This document shows, piece by piece, positions 1 through 6,016 of a stretch of 8,924 nt of DNA (positions are counted from its first letter, which is position 1; each line of letters opens with the position of its first letter). Made by a program: the position numbers and the translations under genes. Source of the DNA: Hadesarchaea archaeon (GTDB taxonomy: Archaea; Hadarchaeota; Hadarchaeia; Hadarchaeales; Hadarchaeaceae). The notes under the pieces are model-generated. The model saw nothing but the letters and a program-made list of their open reading frames with translations. It was not told the DNA's origin and searched no databases. The stretch lies in NCBI GenBank assembly GCA_030601665.1, contig JAUWBP010000035.1, forward strand, positions 1-8,924, in the 5' to 3' direction.

Positions 1-441
1 CAAGGCGTATGCGCCGGGTTGGGTTATTCCGTACTTTCGCTCCTCGGGAGAGGACCCGTGAGTCAAAAATTCTGTGATTCTGTCGGTTCCGAACTTGTTC
101 ATCTTCTCAAAGCCCACGACAAGAACGTTCTTCGCCTCCCCACTCTCGATCATATTCTTAGCTCGATAGATCGCTATGCTCCCGCTCACGCAGGCCGATT
201 CAACTTTGAAACCATAGGCGTCGGGGTTTCCCAAATATTCCCATGCCAAAGTTCCAGTTTGGTGTTGTTCGGAAAAGGCATTGTCTACACAACTCACGAT
301 GACACAGTCTATCTCTTTGGGAGAAATGCCTTTCTCAACGTTTTTCAAACAGCCGTCCATCGCCTCCTTGATGAGATCTGGAGTATCTTGTTCTAACACG
401 CCAAATTTCGTGTGTCCGTAAGAGACAATTCCCACTACCAT
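1..441 (-). CDS. Archaeal thiolase / acetyl-CoA C-acyltransferase, 5' part (truncated by window edge)
   Basis: Open frame of 147 codons from an ATG at 441 that runs off the left edge with no stop. The N-terminus MVVGIVSYGHTKFG resembles the opening strand of archaeal thiolases of the SCP-2/acetyl-CoA acetyltransferase type. Residues 81-88 (ESACVSGS) form the nucleophile motif, with Cys84 the expected acyl-accepting cysteine; VLVVGFEKM at 106-114 and GITQPGAYAL at 138-147 also fit the N-terminal thiolase fold. The family condenses or cleaves acyl-CoA. In archaea such genes often sit with HMG-CoA synthase and a DUF35 OB-fold protein in the mevalonate pathway, but that neighbourhood lies outside the window. 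The C-terminal half, with the other catalytic Cys/His, is not visible. It has its own promoter-like sequence and a 117-nt gap from the ribosomal cluster, so it is probably a separate transcription unit. Only a weak GGCGAT precedes the ATG, which suits a very short leader. Confidence 0.85.
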   Translation of the reverse strand, partial: MVVGIVSYGHTKFGVLEQDTPDLIKEAMDGCLKNVEKGISPKEIDCVIVSCVDNAFSEQHQTGTLAWEYLGNPDAYGFKVESACVSGSIAIYRAKNMIESGEAKNVLVVGFEKMNKFGTDRITEFLTHGSSPEERKYGITQPGAYAL

Positions 442-470
442 TCGATCGCCTTCATAAACGTTGAGGACTG

Positions 471-486
471 GTTATAAATAATTTCC
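471..486 (-). promoter_or_regulatory. Archaeal promoter (BRE + TATA box) for the thiolase gene
   Basis: On the minus strand the sequence reads GGAAAT-TATTTATAAC: a purine-rich BRE-like element (486-481) directly followed by an AT-rich TATA-like box (about 478-472). The box centre is about 34 nt upstream of the thiolase ATG at 441. With the usual archaeal spacing this puts the transcription start near 448-453 and leaves a leader of about 7-12 nt. Position and composition are seen in the sequence; promoter activity is inferred. Confidence 0.5.
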
Positions 487-505
487 TAATTCAGTTACAA
501 ATTAG
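486..505. repeat. 6-8-6 palindrome just upstream of the thiolase promoter
   Basis: CTAATT (486-491) and AATTAG (500-505) are perfect inverted 6-mers around an 8-nt centre. The left arm abuts the BRE-like element, a usual place for an activator or repressor site in archaea. It could instead be a weak AT-rich stem at the end of the ribosomal transcript. There is no strong GC stem or long U-run in 442-558, so I call no terminator. Confidence 0.35.
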
Positions 506-558
506 TCCATGTCTTTGGTAATAGTCGTCTCTCCTACGTATGTTCAGAGATGCTCTCG

Positions 559-876
559 CTAGGCCCCCAGCTTCTGCACGACGACGAACGATTTGGTCTT
601 GCTCAGCCGCCGGCACTCCATAATCTTCACCCTATCACCAGTGCGAGCGGTGATGCAAGGTGGGTTGTGGGCGTGGAGCTTGGAAGTGCGACGCTCATAT
701 CGCTCGTATTTAGGAATCACATGCATGCGCTCCATCTCGATCGTGACCGCGCGCGACATCTTATCGCTCACCACGACACCTTCGAAGGTTCTGCCTCGCA
801 CTGAGAGCGTGCCGTGGAAGGGGCACTTTGAATCGGAACATCGCTCCTTCGGGGGTTTAATTCCCATGCCTACCAT
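559..876 (-). CDS. rps17: 30S ribosomal protein S17 (uS17), archaeal type
   Basis: 105 codons, normal for archaeal uS17, an OB-fold protein that binds 16S rRNA. Recognisable stretches are GTLSVRGRTFEGVVVSDKM in the first half and HNPPCITARTGDRVKIMECR followed by LSKTKSFVVV at the C-terminus. The archaeal/eukaryotic N-terminal extension is present and carries Cys13, Cys18 and His21. The ATG at 876 has a strong GGAGGT 6 nt upstream that overlaps the end of Rnp1; the genes are 4 nt apart, so coupling is likely. This is the last ribosomal gene here. Many archaea continue with L14, L24 and S4e, but here a spacer and a thiolase follow. Confidence 0.97.
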   Translation of the reverse strand: MVGMGIKPPKERCSDSKCPFHGTLSVRGRTFEGVVVSDKMSRAVTIEMERMHVIPKYERYERRTSKLHAHNPPCITARTGDRVKIMECRRLSKTKSFVVVQKLGA

Positions 877-880
877 AGAT

Positions 881-1153
881 TTACCTCCTCTGTTTCACCC
901 GCTCCTCGGGCCGCCTGACGAGCTTCGCTCCTTCAATTTCGACCTCCTCGCCACCGGGAAGGGTGAACATGAATTTAGAGCTCCCCTTAGGTACGATTTT
1001 GGTTCCCTCAGCCTGCTCGATCACCAGCATGTCGCGCGTCTCGTCGATGATGGTGCCGCAGATGCCGAGCAGCGTGGGATCCGAGCTATTCTCGACCCTG
1101 GCTTTGAGCCCAATGAGCTCATGCCGCATTAAGTTTTGCTTGGTTATCGGCAC
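881..1153 (-). CDS. rnp1: Ribonuclease P protein component 1 (Rpp29/Pop4 family)
   Basis: About 90 residues. The motif NLMRHELIGL followed by ICGTIIDETRDMLVIE is the hallmark of the Rpp29/Pop4 (UPF0086) Sm-like fold; VPKGSSKFMFTLPGGEEVEI forms the later strands. The protein binds the specificity domain of archaeal RNase P RNA, together with Rpp21, and helps 5' maturation of pre-tRNA. Start choice: GTG at 1162 directly follows the SUI1 stop codon but has no clear RBS, whereas GTG at 1153 has AGGTGG 6 nt upstream; I use 1153, and the longer form adds three residues. It lies between the initiation factor gene and rps17, as in many euryarchaea. Confidence 0.94.
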   Translation of the reverse strand: MPITKQNLMRHELIGLKARVENSSDPTLLGICGTIIDETRDMLVIEQAEGTKIVPKGSSKFMFTLPGGEEVEIEGAKLVRRPEERVKQRR

Positions 1154-1162
1154 ATGCTCCAC

Positions 1163-1471
1163 CTATCTCATGTCGATCATCTCGGGGGAGAAACCCATCC
1201 CCACGAGCACTTCTCTTACACGGGTTCTGTGTTTGCCTTGAAGCTCGATGCGGCCCCCTTTCGAGGTCCCGCCACACGCGAGCTTCGACTTCAAGCTCTT
1301 CGTCAGTTCCTTGATGTCGAGTTGTTTCTCGTCTATACCCTCAACGATGGTCATGATTTTGCCGTATTTTCGTTTTATTGAATATATGTTGATTCGCTGC
1401 TGTTCACGGGCGATTTCTTGACAGACGCAGAGTTCCTTGGGCAAGCCACAGACCTTGCATACCTCTGGCAG
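1163..1471 (-). CDS. sui1: SUI1-family translation initiation factor (aIF1), apparent CTG start
   Basis: Archaeal homologue of eIF1, which binds the small subunit near the P site and helps reject wrong start codons. The C-terminal SUI1 domain is clear: IMTIVEGID, then LACGGTSKGGRIELQGKHR and VLVGMGFSPEMI. The N-terminus LPEVCKVCGLPKELCVCQE carries Cys5, Cys8, Cys15 and Cys17, the Cys-rich head usual for archaeal members of about 100 residues; from the CTG at 1471 this protein has 102. No ATG or GTG lies in frame upstream of the domain. The only canonical option is TTG at 1444, with a weaker AAGGT, which would delete Cys5 and Cys8. The CTG lies 8 nt after a perfect GGAGGTG and one codon past the L29 stop, in the L29 frame. 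Family assignment is secure; the start is an inference. Confidence 0.92.
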   Translation of the reverse strand: MPEVCKVCGLPKELCVCQEIAREQQRINIYSIKRKYGKIMTIVEGIDEKQLDIKELTKSLKSKLACGGTSKGGRIELQGKHRTRVREVLVGMGFSPEMIDMR

Positions 1472-1474
1472 CTC

Positions 1475-1678
1475 TCATACACCTCCTTTTTCTTTCATTA
1501 TCGTGATGATTCGAGCTATCGTGTGGCGGAGTTCGCGGATCCGCGCCGGGTTCTCGAGCGAGCCCCCCGCGGCTACCGTGGCGCGTGACCGAGCGAGCTC
1601 GGCCCGTAGCTCCCGGAGCTTCGCTCGCATCTCCTCGATGTTCATATCTCGGATCTCACTGGGTCTGAGTATCGCCAC
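1475..1678 (-). CDS. rpl29: 50S ribosomal protein L29 (uL29)
   Basis: 67 residues beginning MAILRPSEIRDM, the standard archaeal uL29 opening, then the two-helix body MRAKLRELRAELARSRAT and ARIRELRHTIARIITIMKEK. uL29 sits near the peptide exit of the large subunit next to uL23. The GTG at 1678 is chosen because the frame upstream of it (MRRRQRLSPPKG...) is the S3 tail read in another frame and is not L29-like. The gene overlaps the end of S3 by 23 nt. Its last codons (GGA GGT GTA TGA) double as the ribosome binding site for the SUI1 gene. Confidence 0.95.
   Translation of the reverse strand: MAILRPSEIRDMNIEEMRAKLRELRAELARSRATVAAGGSLENPARIRELRHTIARIITIMKEKGGV
1480..1486 (-). promoter_or_regulatory. 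Shine-Dalgarno GGAGGTG that sets the SUI1 start
   Basis: A seven-base match to the archaeal anti-SD complement, inside the last L29 codons. It is 8 nt from the CTG at 1471, and only 1 nt from an out-of-frame ATG at 1478 that opens a 24-codon overlapping frame ending at 1404. Spacing favours the CTG over that ATG and over the TTG at 1444. Confidence 0.65.
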
Positions 1679-2390
1679 TTCCTTTACTCTCCTCGGGTTT
1701 GGCTTCTTCCGCTCGTTCCCCTTCGGCGGGCTTAGCCTCTGCCTTCTCCTCACCCGCTACCACCGCTGGCGCAGCTTCCTCCGGTTTTGGAGCTTCTTTG
1801 GCTGCAATTTTGATTTCGTCGGGCAAGGAGACATCAGGGGGCATTATCAGCACTTTTACCCCCGCTATCCCTGGCTTTAGCTTTGCCGCCGCGTAACCGT
1901 GACTAACCAATTTTTCAGCAGGCTCCCCCGCCTTGCTGAGGTAACCCCTGTAGAAGCGCTGGCTGCGGGTGCGCTCCCCAGATATCCTGCCTGAGATCAC
2001 AATTTCGACCCCCCGAGCTCCGGCGTTCACTATCCTACGCATCGCGCCGTACCCAACCCGCCTTGCACTTATCCCACGCTCGAGGCTGAATGCAATCCGC
2101 TTCGCCATGACGGGGGCGCAGAGTTCAGGTTTGGTGAGCTCAACGACTTCGATCTGTGGGTTCTCCAGCCCAAATTTCTGGGCTAGTTCGTCGGTGAGGT
2201 GCTTTATGCTCTTCCCCTTGCGCCCGATTACCATCCCGGGCCGCTCGGCGTAAAGTGCGACCCTTGTACCGGTGGGGATCCGCCGGATGTCGGCACCACC
2301 GTACCCCGCTCGCCCGAGCTCTCGCTCTAGGAACTCCTCGAGCTCCATGTGTTTCAGGCCGAGTTTGATAAAGGTGCGCTCCACGGGCAC
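1656..2390 (-). CDS. rps3: 30S ribosomal protein S3 (uS3), archaeal type
   Basis: 244 residues. An N-terminal type II KH domain shows the GxxG loop at 56-59 (IGRKGKSI), and the C-terminal S3 domain has GAMRRIVNAGARGVEIVISG and GERTRSQRFYRGYLSK. uS3 lines the mRNA entry of the small subunit. Residues about 199-244 form a low-complexity tail rich in Glu, Ala, Lys and Pro, as in several archaeal and eukaryotic S3 proteins. The GTG start at 2390 shares its first base with the L22 stop (TAGTG) and has GGAGG 7 nt upstream; a second GTG two codons in is also possible. The 3' end overlaps L29 by 23 nt. Confidence 0.97.
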   Translation of the reverse strand: MPVERTFIKLGLKHMELEEFLERELGRAGYGGADIRRIPTGTRVALYAERPGMVIGRKGKSIKHLTDELAQKFGLENPQIEVVELTKPELCAPVMAKRIAFSLERGISARRVGYGAMRRIVNAGARGVEIVISGRISGERTRSQRFYRGYLSKAGEPAEKLVSHGYAAAKLKPGIAGVKVLIMPPDVSLPDEIKIAAKEAPKPEEAAPAVVAGEEKAEAKPAEGERAEEAKPEESKGSGDTQTQ

Positions 2391-2842
2391 TAGGCTGCCT
2401 CCTTGAGGATGATTTCAACATTGGTCAGCGGCTTGTTGAAGGGGGTGGCTCGGGCGAAAGCACGAGGCAGAAAGCCGGGGATTGTGATTCCCTTATGGGC
2501 ACTCGCGTGCACAATCTTGAGCTTTTCCGCGTCCAGCCCTTTGTACGAGGCGTTGGCCTCGGCATTCCCCAAGACCTTTAAGATCGCGCGCGCCGCTTTC
2601 TCCGGGAATCGCCCACTTCCTCCCGCCCCCCGTCTGTGCGCGAGCTTCTTTCGATGGCGCTTGAACGGTACAGGCCTTTTTTTATCGACAACCGCTTGCA
2701 AATACTCCTTGGCCCTATCTAGTTTCATGCCCTTGATCGCCCTGCAGACCTCCACCGCGTGCTTCGGTGAAACGTGCATTTCTTTGCCGAGAGCTTTAGC
2801 ACATGGTTCTTCCGCTCTAGTAGAATAACCGAACTTGGGCAT
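2390..2842 (-). CDS. rpl22: 50S ribosomal protein L22 (uL22)
   Basis: 150 residues, the size of archaeal uL22, which lines the exit tunnel and contacts several 23S rRNA domains. Diagnostic stretches are the N-terminal VSPKHAVEVCRAIKGMKLDRA, KLAHRRGAGGSGRFPEKAA in the middle, and the conserved block NAEANASYKGLDAEKLKIVH. The ATG at 2842 is 4 nt after the S19 stop; its ribosome binding site is only a partial match (AGTGATC). The TAG stop overlaps the S3 start codon by one base. Confidence 0.97.
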   Translation of the reverse strand: MPKFGYSTRAEEPCAKALGKEMHVSPKHAVEVCRAIKGMKLDRAKEYLQAVVDKKRPVPFKRHRKKLAHRRGAGGSGRFPEKAARAILKVLGNAEANASYKGLDAEKLKIVHASAHKGITIPGFLPRAFARATPFNKPLTNVEIILKEAA

Positions 2843-2846
2843 CAGA

Positions 2847-3248
2847 TCACTTTAGTGGGACGTACAAAGAGCTACGGGTTGCTCCAATGCCGGGCATCCC
2901 ATGAGTAACTTTCTTGCGTGTGTGGGAGAACTCGCCGAGGTGGTGGCAGACCATCTCGGGCTTCACATCGACGATGATGAATTCCTTGCCATTATGGACG
3001 GCGAATTTCAGGCCGACCATCTCGGGTAGGATTACCATTTCCCTACAGTGAGTGCGAATCGGGGTTTCCGTTTTTCCTGCATCTCGCGCCTTTCGGATGC
3101 GTTCGATCAACTTCTTCTCTCGGGGTGTGAGGCCACGGGTGAGTGAGCGTCGCTGGCGCGCCGGGAGGAGCTTCGCGAAGTCATCGAGCGGGAGCTTCTG
3201 GAGTTCCTCGATCGAATAACCCCTGAACGTGAACTTCTTCTTCGGCAT
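2847..3248 (-). CDS. rps19: 30S ribosomal protein S19 (uS19)
   Basis: 133 residues. The archaeal/eukaryotic N-terminal part (FTFRGYSIEELQKLPLDDFA) is followed by the universal uS19 core: IRTHCREMVILPEMVG, then VHNGKEFIIVDVKPEMVCHH and LGEFSHTRKKVTHGMPGIGA. uS19 binds the 16S rRNA head with uS13 and approaches the A site. The ATG at 3248 has AGAGGTGA upstream, which overlaps the L2 stop; the gap to L2 is 4 nt. Confidence 0.97.
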   Translation of the reverse strand: MPKKKFTFRGYSIEELQKLPLDDFAKLLPARQRRSLTRGLTPREKKLIERIRKARDAGKTETPIRTHCREMVILPEMVGLKFAVHNGKEFIIVDVKPEMVCHHLGEFSHTRKKVTHGMPGIGATRSSLYVPLK

Positions 3249-3252
3249 TGGT

Positions 3253-3960
3253 TCACCTCTTACCCGTTCTCCTCGCTGCTATTAACCCCACCTTTTGCCC
3301 CGGCGGCGCACCCCGCCCCACAGTCTTCGGCCGACCCGCGTGCTTTCCCCTGCCCCCTCCAAAGGGGTGATCAACTACATTCATCGCGACGCCCCGCACG
3401 TGAGGATACGGTTTCCCTCGCGCGAGCATGGCGTGGTGGCGCTTCCCGGCCTTGACGAACGGTTTCTCTAGACGCCCTCCGCCAGCGACGACCCCGACGC
3501 TGGCGCGGCAACGGGGATTGAAATCTCGAATCTCGCCCGAGGGGAGCTGGACCGTCGCGCGGCCGACATCGTGAGCAATCAGGATAGCGTGGGTGCCGGA
3601 GGCACGAACGAAGCGCCCACGGTCATCTGGCTTAGATTCGATGTTATGGATGAGTGTGCCCTCAGGGATCTCAGCGAGCGAGAGTGTGTTTCCCGGTTTG
3701 ATGGGGGTTGAGATGCCGCACATTATTTTATCTCCCACTTTTAGCCCCTCAGGCGCGAGCACCAATCGCTCCTCTCCATCACCATACCTTACCCTAGCCA
3801 CTGGGGCGCTCCTGCCGGGATCGTGTAGGATATCGAGCACGACTGCCTCAGCCTCCTTTTCAGCCGGGGGGAGCTTAACCTCACCAAGCCTTCGCCAAGA
3901 CTTTGCGCGGTAGGTAGGCGCTCCCTGTCCGCGCCTTTGAGCTCTTATTCGCTTTCCCAT
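3253..3960 (-). CDS. rpl2: 50S ribosomal protein L2 (uL2)
   Basis: 235 residues, normal for archaeal uL2, which supports the peptidyl-transferase region and subunit joining. The N-terminus MGKRIRAQRRGQGAPTYRAK is typical. The C-terminal block GVAMNVVDHPFGGGRGKH (190-207) carries His198, equivalent to the conserved histidine near the active site, and the GRPKTVGRGAPPGQKVG tail follows. The start codon shares one base with the L23 stop (TGATG at 3962-3958), a reinitiation-type coupling. Confidence 0.98.
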   Translation of the reverse strand: MGKRIRAQRRGQGAPTYRAKSWRRLGEVKLPPAEKEAEAVVLDILHDPGRSAPVARVRYGDGEERLVLAPEGLKVGDKIMCGISTPIKPGNTLSLAEIPEGTLIHNIESKPDDRGRFVRASGTHAILIAHDVGRATVQLPSGEIRDFNPRCRASVGVVAGGGRLEKPFVKAGKRHHAMLARGKPYPHVRGVAMNVVDHPFGGGRGKHAGRPKTVGRGAPPGQKVGLIAARRTGKR

Positions 3961-4223
3961 CAGATCATCCCCAGTTTCGAGGCTATCTCGTCGGCCATGA
4001 ATTCGGGCGCGAGCCTCACGTAGGCGCGCTTTCGCCCATCCGGGAGTATCTCTATTTTTACGTTATCGACCTTTACCTCAAAAAGCAACTCGACTGCCAG
4101 CTTCACGTCCGATCGAGTCGCGTCGTTTGCCACGATGAATACGAGCTTGTTTTCGGTCTCGATTAGTTTGACCGCCTTCTCGGTGGCCTGCGGGTAGAGC
4201 ACGACTTTGTGCGGGTCCTTCAT
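3960..4223 (-). CDS. rpl23: 50S ribosomal protein L23 (uL23)
   Basis: 87 residues beginning MKDPHKVVLYPQATEKAV, the archaeal uL23 start. LVFIVANDATRSDVKLAVE and VEVEKVD-like strand VKVDNVKIEILPDGRKRAYV complete the ferredoxin-like fold. uL23 surrounds the exit tunnel and docks SRP and nascent-chain factors. The ATG at 4223 overlaps the L4 stop as ATGA, and GGAGG of the L4 C-terminal codons lies about 10 nt upstream. The frame is open for 15 more codons upstream, but that stretch is the L4 gene read in another frame and is not L23-like. Confidence 0.97.
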   Translation of the reverse strand: MKDPHKVVLYPQATEKAVKLIETENKLVFIVANDATRSDVKLAVELLFEVKVDNVKIEILPDGRKRAYVRLAPEFMADEIASKLGMI

Positions 4224-5002
4224 GTGAATAACCCTCCGGCGAGCTTTTGGATGGCCCCTTTTGTCCACGCCGTAAGCCGTCCCGGAACACCTCCGGGGGC
4301 AAGCTTTTCCGCGTTGAGGTTTCTAACTTCCACGACCTCGACGCCGGGCAAGTTCCTCGCGCCGAGTTTGATGCCTTTGTCTTCGTCGACCACGATGAGC
4401 GGACCCACGACCTGCCGGTATCGCCTGCCACGCATCTTGCCGCGTCCCGCCCGCACTCGCTTGCTCTTGGCGACGCGCTCCACGTCTTGCCACAACCCGA
4501 GCTTTCGGAGGATCTCCTTCGCTCGGCTGGCCCTACCAAGCCCCTCGAACTCGTCAGTTACCACAAGTGGGAACTCAGCAACACTCCCCGCGACGTGACC
4601 CCGGGAGCTGACTAACTTCTTCTTCTTGGTGGCAGCGACTGCCGAGCGAACGGCAAGTCGACGCTCCTTCCGGTTGATGCGTTCACGAAGAACCTTCTCG
4701 ACTTTCGGTGGGTGGGCCCGCCTCCCGCCGGATGTGAAAGGGGCAAAAGCCCCACGTCCAGCGGCTGAGTAACGGATTCCCTTCACGCGGCGAACTCGAG
4801 CGACACCATGCCCCTTCCCCCATGTTTCAGCGGAAGTGCGTTTGCCCGCCATCCAGTCGGCCCCGCTAGGTTGAAACCTGGCACTCTGGGCGGCTAACAC
4901 CGCGCGCTTAATAATATCGGGTCTGAATTGCTCATCGAAGATTGCTGGAAGCTCGATCTCCTCAACGGGTTTACCCTCAAGGGAATAGACGTGGACTTTC
5001 AT
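4220..5002 (-). CDS. rpl4: 50S ribosomal protein L4 (uL4)
   Basis: 260 residues, archaeal uL4 (the rpL1e/L4 type). The N-terminus MKVHVYSLEGKPVEEIELPAI and then FRPDIIKRAVLAAQSARFQP are diagnostic. The basic, Gly-rich loop that reaches the exit tunnel (TWGKGHGVARVRRVKG, then GRGAFAPFTSGGRRAHPP) is intact. Later parts include GLGRASRAKEILRKLGLW and GRGKMRGRRYRQVVGPLIVV. Two ATGs are possible: 5008, which overlaps the L3 stop as ATGA, and 5002. I prefer 5002 because GGGTG lies 7 nt upstream and the family usually starts MKxxVYS; the longer form only adds Met-Lys. Confidence 0.97.
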   Translation of the reverse strand: MKVHVYSLEGKPVEEIELPAIFDEQFRPDIIKRAVLAAQSARFQPSGADWMAGKRTSAETWGKGHGVARVRRVKGIRYSAAGRGAFAPFTSGGRRAHPPKVEKVLRERINRKERRLAVRSAVAATKKKKLVSSRGHVAGSVAEFPLVVTDEFEGLGRASRAKEILRKLGLWQDVERVAKSKRVRAGRGKMRGRRYRQVVGPLIVVDEDKGIKLGARNLPGVEVVEVRNLNAEKLAPGGVPGRLTAWTKGAIQKLAGGLFT

Positions 5003-5004
5003 CT

Positions 5005-6015
5005 TCATGCACCCTGTTGGGAAGCTATGCTCATGTAAGTGATCGAGGGTGGAGAGGTTGGGGCGCCCGTGGGTAAGCGCATGGGCTGCCGGAGGTGCAT
5101 GAGCCGCTTCGTTGGCCCTGGGATCGAGCCCGCGAGCACGATGAAATCCCCCTTGACTGGACCATAGCGGAGGAAACCGCCGCTAGGCGTCACTTCCTTT
5201 CCATCACCCCCGAGCTTCAAGATGCGCTTGTTGAACTCCGTGCGCTGGTGGTAGCCCATCTGACCGGCGGCCGGGACGGTCCACATCACCCGCGGAGGCG
5301 ACCAAGGACCGAGCGTTCCAACTTGGCGGTGCCCCTCCTTGGTCTTGCGCGTCAAAATTTTGATTCCCCAACGCTTGACGGGTCCTTGGAATCCTTTACC
5401 CTTGGTGATCGCGAGCACGTCGACGTATTCGCCCTCTTTGAGGACATCGGCCACGCGGACTTGCTTCCCCAATAATCCCTTGCAGTAATTCCACTGTTCC
5501 TCTATCTTGCTGCCCCCGACGCGAATCTCGATTAGGTCAGGCTTCTTTTTTGCCAAGTTGCTTGCGCGGGGTTGGGTACACGCGAGCACACGAACGTCGA
5601 CGATTTTTCCTTCTTTGATGAGGGTTTCTGCGCGCTCGAACGCTTTCTGCTGGTCGTACTTTTTGGGCAAGCTCAGCGTTCTGGCGAGATCCTTCGGCAG
5701 CTCGCTCGCCCAGATATCCGTTGTGGTGTTGAGCCCACGAGTGGTTGAGCTGTACAGGCGAGCGGCGCAGATGACGAGAGGGGGGGCCTCGATGACTGTC
5801 GCGGGAATGTTTATCTCCTGACCCGAGGTCAGGCTCCCCTTGCGGTCGTCTATCATGAAGACTTGGGTCATCCCGGCCTTGTAGCCAACGAACCCCTGGA
5901 GGCGCAAGGTAGCTTCCGCTGGCCAAGCCCGCACGTGGGCGATCGGGCGTGGGGCTCGTACTCGCGGCGAGTAGGCGAGCGAACCCCGCCTCGGATGGTG
6001 TTTTCCCTTTCCCAT
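5005..6015 (-). CDS. rpl3: 50S ribosomal protein L3 (uL3), archaeal type
   Basis: 336 residues, the size of archaeal/eukaryotic uL3. The N-terminus MGKGKHHPRRGSLAYSPRVR and GFVGYKAGMTQVFMIDDRKG are typical. The core ITKGKGFQGPVKRWGIK and the long loop that reaches toward the peptidyl-transferase centre (VGTLGPWSPPRVMWTVP, AGQMGYHQRTEFNKRILKLG) are intact. uL3 is an early 23S rRNA assembly protein. It is the first ribosomal protein gene of the cluster and starts 2 bases beyond the methyltransferase stop (one base between them). No promoter room exists upstream, so it must be transcribed from at least the methyltransferase gene or from inside it. Confidence 0.98.
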   Translation of the reverse strand: MGKGKHHPRRGSLAYSPRVRAPRPIAHVRAWPAEATLRLQGFVGYKAGMTQVFMIDDRKGSLTSGQEINIPATVIEAPPLVICAARLYSSTTRGLNTTTDIWASELPKDLARTLSLPKKYDQQKAFERAETLIKEGKIVDVRVLACTQPRASNLAKKKPDLIEIRVGGSKIEEQWNYCKGLLGKQVRVADVLKEGEYVDVLAITKGKGFQGPVKRWGIKILTRKTKEGHRQVGTLGPWSPPRVMWTVPAAGQMGYHQRTEFNKRILKLGGDGKEVTPSGGFLRYGPVKGDFIVLAGSIPGPTKRLMHLRQPMRLPTGAPTSPPSITYMSIASQQGA

Positions 6016-6016
6016 T

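Noticed and set aside
19..396. Plus-strand open frame of 125 codons
   Set aside because: It is antisense to the thiolase, whose minus-strand frame has the ESACVSGS active-site motif; the plus frame shows no family features.
548..558. AGAG-ATG-CTCT stem after S17 as a terminator
   Set aside because: Only four base pairs with no following U-run; too weak to call.
593..1132. Plus-strand open frame of 179 codons
   Set aside because: Shadow of S17 and Rnp1, both recognised on the minus strand; it crosses two real genes and has low-complexity Ser/Leu/Arg content.
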